From assembly GCA_025358885.1 (NCBI GenBank), contig JANYHW010000132.1, forward strand, positions 21,524 through 85,523: 64,000 nt of DNA, read 5' to 3'. The translations under genes were made by a program, and so were the position numbers. This document shows positions 46,054 through 55,609 of this stretch, one piece after another. The notes under the pieces are model-generated. The model was not told the origin of the DNA. It was given only the letters and a program-made list of their open reading frames with translations, and ran no database searches. Source of the DNA: Cytophagales bacterium. GTDB taxonomy: Bacteria > Bacteroidota > Bacteroidia > Cytophagales > Cyclobacteriaceae. Within the stretch, counting starts at the first letter, position 1. The number at the start of each line of letters is the position of its first letter.

Positions 46054-46621
46054 ATTGGGTTTTAGTCATTTTCTTCCTCAGGTTGATGAGTGCATAGCGC
46101 ATTCGCCCCAGGGCTGTGTTGATGCTGACACTCGTTTTGTCGGCGATCTCCTGGAAACTCATGTCCATATAATGGCGCATGATCAGCACTTGTTTTTGTT
46201 CTGCAGGCAATTCTTTGATAAAGTCACGAAGGCGCGACTGGGTTTCCTGCGCAATTTGAAGGGACTCAGCGGAATCTTCAGCAAATGCCAAGGAGTTAAA
46301 CACTCCGCTTCCATCCGCGAGCACAATTTCAGGATAGCGGCGACTTCTGCGGAATGAGTCAATCGCCATATTATGGGCAATGCGACTCAGCCAGGGCAAA
46401 AACTTGCCTTCTTCATTGTACCGTCCTCCTTTGATGGTATTTACGGCCTTTATAAAGGTCTCCTGGAGCAGGTCTTCTGCCCGGTAACGGTCCTTTACGA
46501 TCAGGTAAATGGCCGTATAAATGCGCGATTTGTGACGGTGGAGGAGCACTTCGAAAGCCTCTTCGTTACCTTGCTGATAAAGCGACACTAGCTGGCTGTC
46601 GCTGGATCTTTTGTCTATCAT
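45968..46621 (-). CDS. ECF RNA polymerase sigma factor
   Basis: A 217-residue sigma factor. Region 2: RAEDLLQETFIKAVNTIKGG, GKFLPWLSRIAHNMAIDSFRR; region 4: IMRHYMDMSFQEIADKTSVS, NTALGRMRYALINLRKKM. The extra C-terminal tail after LRKKM has no family match and lies where the small protein overlaps. No membrane anti-sigma gene is adjacent. Long 86-base overlap is unusual and suggests translational coupling. Confidence 0.9.
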   Translation of the reverse strand: MIDKRSSDSQLVSLYQQGNEEAFEVLLHRHKSRIYTAIYLIVKDRYRAEDLLQETFIKAVNTIKGGRYNEEGKFLPWLSRIAHNMAIDSFRRSRRYPEIVLADGSGVFNSLAFAEDSAESLQIAQETQSRLRDFIKELPAEQKQVLIMRHYMDMSFQEIADKTSVSINTALGRMRYALINLRKKMTKTQYAYDENVYPKRPDQVYLPRDHRGGSTGD

Positions 46622-46802
46622 TCTGTCTCACGGTTAGGTAACGTAGAGCTCTATATCGATAGTGTGCGGGTTGGTTGGTATTATTTTGAACTGAAAAGGT
46701 AGAAATAATCCCCAAAAGGCCAAAAAATTTTTAGAAAAATCTTGTCTGCTATGCTTTTTCTTGTCCTATTTGTCCAAAATTTTTTGCAGACGTAACCACC
46801 CC

Positions 46803-47186
46803 ATGCCTGTCAGTAAGAAGAAAGTGATCAAAAGCCTCGATAGTTTATCGGAGGAATTGAGAGAGTTGCTGAAAGTTCAATACCCCATGGGGTATGAGAA
46901 CAGCATTACGCGCATAAACAATGCGAAGAAAGAGCCAATCTTTGTTTTCCCGCTGGAAACAGAAGAAGCTACCTACCTGGTAAAGCTGCCTGCGACAAAA
47001 AACAGCGAGGGGGGCTATGATGTGGAGTCCAAGCCCAAGGAAGAGGAATTCGCAGGAGGCGACAAGGCCGATGACGACGACTTTAGCGGTGCCAACGAAG
47101 ATCTTGAAGGCGGCGACTTCAACGACGAAAGTGAGGGTGAGGGACGCAGCAAAGACCCGAGCTACGAACCAGACTTTGATAATTGA
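46803..47186 (+). CDS. Small protein with acidic C-terminal tail
   Basis: A 127-residue cytoplasmic protein. The N-terminal 75 residues read as a folded domain (KKKVIKSLDSLSEELRELLK, FVFPLETEEATYLVKLPA); the rest is low complexity, very rich in Asp, Glu and Gly. ATG 46803 is chosen because the upstream in-frame codons have no coding look. Acidic tails can bind nucleic-acid-binding proteins or metals. No family recognised. It is followed by a terminator and uvrA. Confidence 0.65.
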   Translation: MPVSKKKVIKSLDSLSEELRELLKVQYPMGYENSITRINNAKKEPIFVFPLETEEATYLVKLPATKNSEGGYDVESKPKEEEFAGGDKADDDDFSGANEDLEGGDFNDESEGEGRSKDPSYEPDFDN

Positions 47187-47213
47187 CAAGAAAATAAAAA
47201 GGCACAGTCCAGA

Positions 47214-47241
47214 ACACCATCCTTTCGGATGGTGTTTTTTT
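47214..47241 (+). terminator. Terminator after the acidic-tail protein
   Basis: ACACCATCC and GGATGGTGT form a perfect 9-base stem with loop TTTC, followed by a T-run. It separates this gene from uvrA, so uvrA must have its own promoter within the next 80 bases. Confidence 0.88.
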
Positions 47242-47325
47242 ATTGATCGTCTTAAGAATGTATTCCCATATTTTATATCGAAGAAGGTTGCGGCCTGATT
47301 TAATCCGTAACTTCGAAACTTCTTG

Positions 47326-50169
47326 ATGAGTATAACTTTCGTCACCAACGATTCATACCTGGATGACCTCGACCCCAAGGAGTATATCCTGATTAAGCGG
47401 GCAAGGGTAAATAACCTGAAGAACCTGAGTGTTGCCATACCCCGGAATAAATTGGTGGTGGTGACAGGTCTGTCGGGATCAGGTAAGTCTTCTCTTGCAT
47501 TTGATACGCTCTTTGCCGAGGGTCAGCGGATGTACGTCGAAAGCCTCAGTTCCTATGCGCGTCAGTTTCTTGGCCGCATGGAAAAGCCTGACGTTGACTA
47601 TATCCGCGGCGTATCACCCGCTATTGCCATAGAGCAAAAAGTTAATACCCGCAATCCACGCTCGACAGTAGGAACCACCACGGAAGTGTACGATTATCTC
47701 AAATTGCTCTTTGCCAGAATTGGCAAAACATGTTCACCCATCAGTGGCAAAGAAGTAAAGCGCGACACCGTTACAGATGTAGTCGATGTTGTCAATAAGC
47801 AACCCGAGGGTACTCGGATCATGATTGGATGCCCCCTGAAAATTCAAAAAGGACGCAAGCTTGAAGATGAACTGAACTTGCTCTTGAGCAAAGGTTTCAC
47901 AAGAATTCTGATCAATGGGGAGGTGATGTTTATTGAAGAGATGTTGACCTCCTCCGGACCTAAAAAACGCAAAGCCAAATCAGGAGAGGAAGTTGAAATA
48001 CTCATCGATCGCGCTGCCGTCAACTCGACCGACGAGGACCTAACGTTTCGAATCTCTGATTCAATCCAAACCGCGTTTTTTGAAGGCCATGGCGACTGCC
48101 ACGTATACATCGAAGGAAAACAGAGGCTGCACTTCTCCGATCGATTTGAACTGGATGGAATGACGTTCACAGAGCCTTCCGTAAATTTTTTTAGTTTCAA
48201 TAACCCATTTGGCGCTTGTCAGACTTGTGAAGGTTTTGGAAAAATCCTCGGCATCGATGAGGACCTCGTTATCCCCGACAAGAGTCTTTCCCTCTACGAA
48301 GGTGCCGTTGCCTGCTGGCGGACGGAGACCATGAACGAATGGCAGAAACCGTGGCTCAAGGCAGGAATCAAATACGATTTTCCTATTCATCGGGCATACA
48401 ATGAACTGACTCGAGCTGAACGGGAATTGCTCTGGAACGGAAACAAAGATCTGGAGGGCATCAACAATTTTTTCAAATACCTCGAATCCAAAATTCACAA
48501 AATCCAATATCGCGTTTTACTCTCTCGTTATCGGGGACGTACCACCTGCCCTGATTGCAGGGGAACACGTCTTCGCAAGGATGCTTCCTATGTCAAAATT
48601 GCTAACACTTCCATTACTGACCTGGTGCTTTTGCCTATCGAGGAAGCACTGGCTTTCTTTCATACCCTTCACTTTGATGCGTACGACAAAAAAGTCGCCG
48701 ACCGCCTGCTAACGGAAATTACATACAGACTTGAATACATGGAAAGAGTCGGTTTGGGATACCTCACTTTGAACCGGCTGACAAACACGCTTTCCGGTGG
48801 AGAATTTCAACGCATCAAACTGGCGACTGCGCTGGGCAGTGCGTTGGTTGGATCCATGTATATTCTGGATGAACCAAGTATCGGACTTCACCCCAAGGAT
48901 ACTGCCCGGATGGTTGAGGTCCTGAAATCATTGCGCGACCTTGGAAATACGGTAATCGTGGTAGAGCATGAGGAAGAGATCATGCGAGCCGCCGACGAGA
49001 TCATTGACATTGGTCCGGATGCGGGCTCCCACGGTGGCTTGCTGGTATTTCAGGGACCCATTTCCGATATCACCACCAAAACGGCGACACATACAGCCGA
49101 TTACCTGAGTGGAAAAGAGAAAATTGCCGTGCCCCTTACACGTAGAAAATGGAAGGACGCCATCACCATGAGTGGCGCGCGGGAGAACAACCTCAAGAAT
49201 CTAAAGGTGAAGTTTCCCCTCGGGGTATTAACCGTAATCACGGGCATCAGTGGATCAGGCAAATCCACCCTGGTAAAAAAAATATTGTATCCTGCCCTTG
49301 GGCGCATCAATGGATCCGTGGCAGAAAGCCCGGGCAAATACGACCGCATGGAGGGGGATTTGACCAAGATCACCCAAGTGGAATACGTCGACCAGAATCC
49401 AATCGGGAAATCTTCGCGATCAAACCCGATCAGTTATGTGAAAGCCTATGATGCTATCCGGCAACTCTACGCGGATCAGCCATTGGGGAAACAACGTGGC
49501 TACAAGCCGTCTCACTTTTCTTTCAATGTGGATGGGGGACGATGCGAAAATTGCGAAGGCGAAGGAGAAATAAAGGTGGAAATGCAGTTTATGGCCGACA
49601 TCTTCCTCAAATGCGAAGTCTGCAAGGGCAAACGCTTCAAGCAGGAGGTGCTGGAAGTTGAATACAATGGCAAGACCATCTCCGATATCCTGGACATGAC
49701 TGTGGAGGAGGCGCAGGATTTCTTTGCCGACAAGAAACCCATCCTAGAGAAAATTCAACCGCTAAATCACGTTGGTCTCGGGTATGTGAAACTGGGACAG
49801 TCATCAAATTCGCTCAGCGGTGGCGAAGCCCAGAGGGTAAAACTGGCCTCCTTCCTTGGCAAGAATTCACCCGAAGGAAATATTCTCTTCATTTTTGATG
49901 AGCCTACTACTGGACTACACTTTCATGATATCTCGAAACTCCTGAAGGCCATTAACGCCCTTGTCGACGAGGGACATACTGTCATTATCATCGAGCACAA
50001 TCTCGAAGTCATTAAATGCGCCGATTGGATCATTGACCTTGGGCCAGAAGGCGGAGAAAAAAAAGGAGGCCACATTGTATTCGAAGGAACTCCTGAGGAT
50101 ATGGTGAAGAAGGGAAAGGGGTATACGTCTGAGTATCTTAGGAAGAAAATTTCGTCAAGGAATGGTTAA
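47326..50169 (+). CDS. uvrA: Excinuclease ABC subunit A
   Basis: Damage-recognition ATPase of nucleotide excision repair. The 947 residues hold two ABC modules with Walker A GLSGSGKSSLAFD and GISGSGKSTLVKK, signatures LSGGEFQRIKLA and LSGGEAQRVKLA, and the zinc-finger clusters CPDC and CENC with CEVC. YVESLSSYARQFLGRMEKPD is the usual UvrB-binding region. Start at ATG 47326; a TTG three bases earlier is not needed. Full length. Confidence 0.97.
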   Translation: MSITFVTNDSYLDDLDPKEYILIKRARVNNLKNLSVAIPRNKLVVVTGLSGSGKSSLAFDTLFAEGQRMYVESLSSYARQFLGRMEKPDVDYIRGVSPAIAIEQKVNTRNPRSTVGTTTEVYDYLKLLFARIGKTCSPISGKEVKRDTVTDVVDVVNKQPEGTRIMIGCPLKIQKGRKLEDELNLLLSKGFTRILINGEVMFIEEMLTSSGPKKRKAKSGEEVEILIDRAAVNSTDEDLTFRISDSIQTAFFEGHGDCHVYIEGKQRLHFSDRFELDGMTFTEPSVNFFSFNNPFGACQTCEGFGKILGIDEDLVIPDKSLSLYEGAVACWRTETMNEWQKPWLKAGIKYDFPIHRAYNELTRAERELLWNGNKDLEGINNFFKYLESKIHKIQYRVLLSRYRGRTTCPDCRGTRLRKDASYVKIANTSITDLVLLPIEEALAFFHTLHFDAYDKKVADRLLTEITYRLEYMERVGLGYLTLNRLTNTLSGGEFQRIKLATALGSALVGSMYILDEPSIGLHPKDTARMVEVLKSLRDLGNTVIVVEHEEEIMRAADEIIDIGPDAGSHGGLLVFQGPISDITTKTATHTADYLSGKEKIAVPLTRRKWKDAITMSGARENNLKNLKVKFPLGVLTVITGISGSGKSTLVKKILYPALGRINGSVAESPGKYDRMEGDLTKITQVEYVDQNPIGKSSRSNPISYVKAYDAIRQLYADQPLGKQRGYKPSHFSFNVDGGRCENCEGEGEIKVEMQFMADIFLKCEVCKGKRFKQEVLEVEYNGKTISDILDMTVEEAQDFFADKKPILEKIQPLNHVGLGYVKLGQSSNSLSGGEAQRVKLASFLGKNSPEGNILFIFDEPTTGLHFHDISKLLKAINALVDEGHTVIIIEHNLEVIKCADWIIDLGPEGGEKKGGHIVFEGTPEDMVKKGKGYTSEYLRKKISSRNG

Positions 50170-50221
50170 CCAATAAGATATCACAAACCACATGGACGGG
50201 AGAATCTCCTTTTCCTGGAGT

Positions 50222-51889
50222 CTACGCGGATACAGGTTCCCTCAGTGCCCTTCTTAGAATTTTCCCCACGTTGGTTTTGGGCAACTCTTTGATGAATTCG
50301 ATGTATTTCGGCCGCTTGTATCCCGTAAAGTTTTCCTTACAAAACTCCTTGAGTTCTTCCTCTGTTAGCGATTCATCCCGCTTCACGACGCAAATTTTTA
50401 CTGCTTCACCACAGGTCGGGTCTTTCACGCCAATGGCAGCAACTTCGAGTACTTTAGGATGGGTTGCAACAACGCCTTCAATTTCGTTGGGGTAAACATT
50501 GAACCCGGAGACTAAGATCATGTCTTTCTTTCGATCCACAATGCGGATATAGCCATCCGGCTCCATCACCGCCACATCGCCCGTTTTAAACCAACCACCG
50601 GGATGGAAAACATTTGAATTGTCCTTTTGCCAATACCCTTTGAAGACCTGTGGACCACGGGCGCAAAGTTCTCCTGGCTCCCCGCCTGGCACCACGTTGC
50701 CTTCATCGTCCATCATTTGAATTTCTGTGCTGGGAATAGGTACACCGATGCTTCCCATTCTTTCCTTGCCGCTGATCTGAAAAGTAAGCACCGGCGAGGT
50801 CTCGCTCAATCCATATCCTTCACCAATGCTAATGCCCGTTTTATCAAACCAACGTTTAAAGACAATCTCCTGTAAAGCCATTCCGCCTGCGTTGCAGCCT
50901 TTCATTGCTGAAAAATTGATATCCGAAAATGTCGGGTGGTTGAGCAGGGCATTGTAGAGTGTATTTACTCCAATTATGGTATGAAATGGTTTTCTGAGGA
51001 TCTTGATGAATGCGGCGAAGTCTCTTGGATTTGTAATCAATAAGTTTTTCAGTCCTGTGTTAAAAAAAACAAAGCACGTTGTGAGCGCATAGATGTGGTA
51101 CATGGGAAGTGGTATTACCGCCACATCACCAGGCTCCAGGGCGCCCTTTTGCAATTTTTTTAGAATGGGCATCACCTGCCAAATGTTTGAAAGGACATTC
51201 CCATGCGTGAGTTCAGCTCCTTTGGAAAGACCGGTTGTGCCACCGGTATATTGCAGGAATGCGGTATCCTCCTTCTTCCTGGAAACTGTCTTAAAGTCTT
51301 TATTGCTTCCCTTCGAAAGGGCAACCAAAAAAGGAATGGCTGAAGGCAAATGATAGTCTGGAACCATCTTCTTCACCTTCTTTACCATAAAGTTGACAAT
51401 ATGTTTCTTGAGTCCGCCCATCAAGTCACCCACTTCCGTGATGATTATTGTTTTGATGAGAGTCTGGTCAATGATTTTCTCGAGGTTGTTCGCAAAATTG
51501 GCGAGGATAACGATGGCAATAGCCCCACTGTCTTTAAACTGATGTTGCATTTCCCGGGGGGTGTACAAGGGATTTGTATTGACGAGAATGAGGCCGGCCT
51601 TCAATGCGCCCAACATAGCTACAGGAAATTGAAGTATGTTGGGCATTTGGATAGCGATCCGGTCGCCGGGTTTCAGTTGACAATCGTTTTGAAGAAATGA
51701 TGCAAATTGAGTCGCCAACAAATCAAGGTCTGAGTAACTAATGGTTTTATCCATGTTCTCGAGAGCAGGGAGGTTCGCAAATCTGCGGCACGCATCTTCA
51801 CACATATCAGCCAGCGAGTCAAATGGCACAGCAGAAATCTCCACGGGCATGAAGTCAGGATAGTGTTGGATCCAGGGGCGTGAATTCAT
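50222..51889 (-). CDS. fadD: Long-chain fatty-acid-CoA ligase, FadD type
   Basis: Activates fatty acids to acyl-CoA with ATP. The 555 residues carry the AMP-binding P-loop YTGGTTGLSKGAELTHGN, GYGLSETSPV, WFKTGDVAVMEPDGYIRIVDR, KKDMILVSGFNVYPNEIE and the C-terminal catalytic lysine in KTNVGKILRR. The order and length match E. coli FadD. A 16-base near-palindrome sits just upstream of the ATG. Monocistronic, convergent with uvrA. Confidence 0.92.
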   Translation of the reverse strand: MNSRPWIQHYPDFMPVEISAVPFDSLADMCEDACRRFANLPALENMDKTISYSDLDLLATQFASFLQNDCQLKPGDRIAIQMPNILQFPVAMLGALKAGLILVNTNPLYTPREMQHQFKDSGAIAIVILANFANNLEKIIDQTLIKTIIITEVGDLMGGLKKHIVNFMVKKVKKMVPDYHLPSAIPFLVALSKGSNKDFKTVSRKKEDTAFLQYTGGTTGLSKGAELTHGNVLSNIWQVMPILKKLQKGALEPGDVAVIPLPMYHIYALTTCFVFFNTGLKNLLITNPRDFAAFIKILRKPFHTIIGVNTLYNALLNHPTFSDINFSAMKGCNAGGMALQEIVFKRWFDKTGISIGEGYGLSETSPVLTFQISGKERMGSIGVPIPSTEIQMMDDEGNVVPGGEPGELCARGPQVFKGYWQKDNSNVFHPGGWFKTGDVAVMEPDGYIRIVDRKKDMILVSGFNVYPNEIEGVVATHPKVLEVAAIGVKDPTCGEAVKICVVKRDESLTEEELKEFCKENFTGYKRPKYIEFIKELPKTNVGKILRRALREPVSA

Positions 51890-51890
51890 C

Positions 51891-51906
51891 TTTCAAGCGT
51901 TTGAAA
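51891..51906. promoter_or_regulatory. Palindrome in front of fadD
   Basis: TTTCAAGCGTTTGAAA has perfect 6-base arms with a 4-base centre and lies one base upstream of the start codon. It may be a repressor operator, but differs in sequence from the acyl-CoA dehydrogenase operator at 4134-4151. Confidence 0.4.
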
Positions 51907-52093
51907 CGAAATTAAGGTATTTTACGATGCTCAATTCAATTTTTTACCACTTGTTTAAGGGTCACACCGGTGATTCTTGCGAATTCAATACCGTTATGGC
52001 ATTCGTGGAAAAAAATAGTTTTAAGCCGTTCCAAAAAGGTAAATTGTAGACAAGTGTGGTTTGAACATTCTTTAACAACAAGCACCTGATCTT

Positions 52094-53833
52094 ATGAAAC
52101 AGTTTATGCCATGGCTGGCACTGATAACCTTACTGGCCACTCAATGTACTCCTCCCGCTGAGAAAAAAAATGAGGGGCTTAAATTTTCCATTTCATTCAC
52201 TCAGGAAATGAGTGATCAGGCTCAGGACGGACGGCTTATGCTACTTCTTGCCAATAACGACAAAACCGAGCCCCGAAATCAAATCAACTTCGGATTAAAT
52301 ACACAACTCGCTTTCGGCATCGATGTGGAGGGCATGAAACCAGGGCAAGAAATAATCATCGATGCCTCCGCCTTTGGTTTTCCCGTGAAGAGTCTCAAAG
52401 ACGTTCCTGCGGGCGACTATTTTGTCCAGGCGTTGATCAATCGGTATGAAACTTTCAGCCTGAAAAGCGGCAAGACTGTTAAACTTCCACCTGACCAGGG
52501 TGAAGGGCAGCACTGGAGTTCGAAGCCAGGAAATTTCTACAACCGACCCTTCAAAGTGACCATTGATCCCACCAAAGGTGAGGCTATCAAGGTGGTGATG
52601 GATCAGAAAATCCCACCTATCAAAGAACCCGAGGACACCAAATATGTCAAACACCTCAAGATTGAAAGCAAAATGCTTTCTGAATTCTGGGGTAAGCCGA
52701 CCTACCTGGGTGCACATGTGTTGCTTCCGGAAGGATTTGATCAACATCCCAATGCCCATTATCCATTAATGATCTATCATGGACACTTTCCATCCGACTT
52801 CGGCGGTTTCAGTACTGAACCTCCTGACCCCAACATGGATACGACAGATTACAGTGAGCGGTTCAGCATTTATGGTTACAACAAATTTCAGAGGCTGGAA
52901 GCCTACAACTTTTACAAGCAATGGATCAGCAAAAATTTTCCCCGTTTCATTGTGGTAGAAATCCAGCATGCTAATCCTTATTACGACGACTCCTATGCAG
53001 TAAACTCCGCTAATCTTGGCCCTTATGGTGACGCAATCATGTTTGAGTTGTTACCGGAGATTGAAAAAAAGTACCGCGGAATCGGACAAGGTTGGGCACG
53101 CTTTACTTACGGTGGATCAACTGGTGGCTGGGAGGCCCTGGCAGTTCAGATGTTTTACCCTGACGAATTCAATGGCTGTTTTGCTGCCTGCCCGGACCCC
53201 ATCGACTTCCGCTCATTCTGCCTGGTGGATATTTACAAAGACAAGAATGCATTCTGGTATGAAAGCAATTTTAAGAAACTTGCCCGACCATCGCACCGCA
53301 ATTACCTCGGCCAGATCCAGTCAACCATGGAAGAGAATAACCACTATGAATTAGTACTCGGTACACACAGCCGGTCTGGTGAACAATGGGATATCTGGGA
53401 GGCTGTATATTCCCCTCAAGGCGAGGATGGTTATCCAAAACGAATCTTCAACAAAGAGACGGGAGAGATCGACGAGAGTGTTGCCGACTATTGGAAAGAG
53501 AACTACGACCTTCGCTATATCCTTGAACGGGATTGGAAGACACTGGGGCCAAAACTCGCAGGCAAGATCCATATCTATTGCGGTGACATGGACAATTACT
53601 ACCTCAACAACGCCGTGTACCTGATGGAGAATTTTCTGAAGACAACGAAGACTCCGTTCTACAAAGGGGAAGTGGGTTACGGCGATCGGGCGGAACATTG
53701 CTGGAATGGCGATCAGATCAACCCGAATTACATATCAAGACTTCGGTACAATACGATGTACTTACCAAAGATCCTGAAGCGCATCCAGGAGAGTGCACCC
53801 AAAGGCGCCGATACCCGAAGCTGGCGATACTAG
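52094..53833 (+). CDS. Lipoprotein with C-terminal esterase domain
   Basis: A 579-residue protein with a signal ending in ATQC (an untypical lipobox with Gln before the Cys at about 18). Residues about 25-170 form a beta-rich N-terminal domain; from about 200 a putative esterase (Esterase D-like alpha/beta hydrolase) fold follows, with the nucleophile in YGGSTGGWEALA, an acid in CGDMDNYY and the histidine in AEHCWNG. An envelope or secreted hydrolase of an ester, perhaps a glycan ester, is likely. Substrate unknown. Confidence 0.8.
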   Translation: MKQFMPWLALITLLATQCTPPAEKKNEGLKFSISFTQEMSDQAQDGRLMLLLANNDKTEPRNQINFGLNTQLAFGIDVEGMKPGQEIIIDASAFGFPVKSLKDVPAGDYFVQALINRYETFSLKSGKTVKLPPDQGEGQHWSSKPGNFYNRPFKVTIDPTKGEAIKVVMDQKIPPIKEPEDTKYVKHLKIESKMLSEFWGKPTYLGAHVLLPEGFDQHPNAHYPLMIYHGHFPSDFGGFSTEPPDPNMDTTDYSERFSIYGYNKFQRLEAYNFYKQWISKNFPRFIVVEIQHANPYYDDSYAVNSANLGPYGDAIMFELLPEIEKKYRGIGQGWARFTYGGSTGGWEALAVQMFYPDEFNGCFAACPDPIDFRSFCLVDIYKDKNAFWYESNFKKLARPSHRNYLGQIQSTMEENNHYELVLGTHSRSGEQWDIWEAVYSPQGEDGYPKRIFNKETGEIDESVADYWKENYDLRYILERDWKTLGPKLAGKIHIYCGDMDNYYLNNAVYLMENFLKTTKTPFYKGEVGYGDRAEHCWNGDQINPNYISRLRYNTMYLPKILKRIQESAPKGADTRSWRY

Positions 53834-53926
53834 ATCATTCATACGTCGCGCATTTCGTACTTTGCTAAACCTTAGCTCCATTGCGTCCAGATTTTCCAAC
53901 GCAACGCGCACTAAAGACCTTGCAAC

Positions 53927-54901
53927 GTGAATAGATCTCTTGATCTCCTGATTGTCGGCGCTGGCCCCATTGGTCTTGCCTGTGCCATCGAGGCAAAAAA
54001 GGCCGGACTTTCCTATGTCACTATTGAAAAGGGGTGCCTGGTGAATTCCATCTATCACTATCCAGCGAATATGACCTTCTTTTCCACGTCCGAATTGCTG
54101 GAGATCGGTGGTGTCCCCTTTATTTCTCACAGTCCAAAACCCAACCGCCTGGAAGCGTTGGAATATTACCGGAGGGTATGCACTTCATGGGGCCTATCTG
54201 TCAGGTTATATGAAGAGGTGCAGTCAGTTAGTAAGATGAGCAAGGGGTTCAGGGTTGTTACAACAAATGGCGAATACTATCCCGGGGCTGTTGTCATCGC
54301 TCTTGGTTTCTACGATCTGCCCTATCTCCTGAATGTGCCCGGAGAAGACCTGCCTAAGGTTAAACATTATTACGATGAGCCTCATCCTTATTTCCGCCAG
54401 AAGATTGTCGTGGTGGGCGCTGCCAACTCTGCTGTAGATGTTGCCCTTGAAACCTGGCGCAAGGGCGCTGAGGTCACCATGGTCATTCGCGAAGGCACTA
54501 TTCGCGACAGTGTTAAATACTGGGTCAAGCCAGACATTGAAAACCGGATCAAAGAAGGATCAATCAGGGCTTATTTCAACTCTGCTGTTAACAAAATTAC
54601 TAAAGATGCGGTAGAGATCTTAACGCCTGAGGGAGAAAGGACAATTGAAAATGACTTTGTTCTGGCAATGACCGGCTATCAACCTCCCTTTGATTTCATG
54701 GAGTCATGCGGAATTACCTTTCAGGACGATATTGCACATACACCCGTGTACAATCCTCACACCATGGAATCCAATGTTAGTGACCTGTACCTTGCAGGTG
54801 TTGTCTGTGGAGGATTGAAGACCAACAAGTGGTTCATAGAGAACTCGAGGATACATGCATCCACTATTATCAACCACCTTGGTTCCAAATTGGCCACTTA
54901 A
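53927..54901 (+). CDS. ypdA: YpdA-family bacillithiol disulfide reductase
   Basis: FAD/NADPH oxidoreductase expected to reduce oxidised bacillithiol. The 324 residues begin with the FAD-binding LLIVGAGPIGLACAIEA, then HYPANMTFFSTSELLEIGG, the second dinucleotide site VVVGAANSAVDVALE, and C-terminal AGVVCGGLKTNKWFIENSR, all YpdA traits. It starts with GTG. Bacillithiol synthesis genes are not in the window; presence of YpdA suggests that the organism makes the thiol. Confidence 0.92.
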   Translation: MNRSLDLLIVGAGPIGLACAIEAKKAGLSYVTIEKGCLVNSIYHYPANMTFFSTSELLEIGGVPFISHSPKPNRLEALEYYRRVCTSWGLSVRLYEEVQSVSKMSKGFRVVTTNGEYYPGAVVIALGFYDLPYLLNVPGEDLPKVKHYYDEPHPYFRQKIVVVGAANSAVDVALETWRKGAEVTMVIREGTIRDSVKYWVKPDIENRIKEGSIRAYFNSAVNKITKDAVEILTPEGERTIENDFVLAMTGYQPPFDFMESCGITFQDDIAHTPVYNPHTMESNVSDLYLAGVVCGGLKTNKWFIENSRIHASTIINHLGSKLAT

Positions 54902-54967
54902 AAACTTCGGCAGCCTCATACGATTTGCATACAGACGACGCTCATCTTTTTTACTACATTCGCAATC

Positions 54968-55492
54968 ATGCGAGTTAGAAGACTGTACTCTATTCTTCTT
55001 ATTTCTCTCCTTCTCCTGAATTTTGGGGGATTATTCCTGTACTTTCCGTTGCAGCTATTTCGAATTCACAGGGAGATGAGGATTGCGTTGAGAAATTTGC
55101 CTGATAGTCAATTAGAAGTTCTTAGATTTTCAAAAGTGAATTTCTCCAAAGCCAGGATCGACGATGATGAGGTCGTACTGAATGGAAATATGTATGATAT
55201 TGCCAGGATAAGTCTAAAAAAAGATTCTGTTCTCGTCTTTGCCCTTCATGACAAGGCGGAAGATAACTTGCTGGACTTTCTGGATGAGATCATCAAACGC
55301 CCCCTGCGCGAAAAGGAATTGCCCCCTGAGCAGATATACAAATTCATAACACTCTCATTTTTGGGATCAAATCAGGAAGAATTCAATGGTTCATTTAGTA
55401 TAGTCAACTCCGCATCAAATACTTTATACCTGGTTCCTGGCAGTCTTTTTTTCCAGGCAATCGCGAGTCCACCCCCCCGGACGAAATCATAG
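54968..55492 (+). CDS. Single-pass membrane protein, distant paralogue of 39131-39682
   Basis: A 174-residue protein with one N-terminal helix (about 7-29, SILLISLLLLNFGGLFLYF), then a domain with VVLNGNMYDIARISLKKDSV and LVFALHDKAEDNLLDFL, and a proline tail (SPPPRTKS). The pattern hydrophobic-x-G-x-x-Y-x-h-h, D-o-h-h-h-h-h-h-x-D lines up with the protein at 39131-39682. Together with the TonB receptor gene 117 bases downstream, a role at the inner membrane for the same ligand is possible. Function unknown. Confidence 0.65.
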   Translation: MRVRRLYSILLISLLLLNFGGLFLYFPLQLFRIHREMRIALRNLPDSQLEVLRFSKVNFSKARIDDDEVVLNGNMYDIARISLKKDSVLVFALHDKAEDNLLDFLDEIIKRPLREKELPPEQIYKFITLSFLGSNQEEFNGSFSIVNSASNTLYLVPGSLFFQAIASPPPRTKS

Positions 55493-55609
55493 TAATTAAT
55501 TCCAATTGAATTTAACGGAAAGCCACACCGGCTTATCGTTCATTGGCGATTCTACAACCGGTTCGCAAAATTGATATTTTCATTGTAAAGCATATTAATT
55601 CATCATGAA

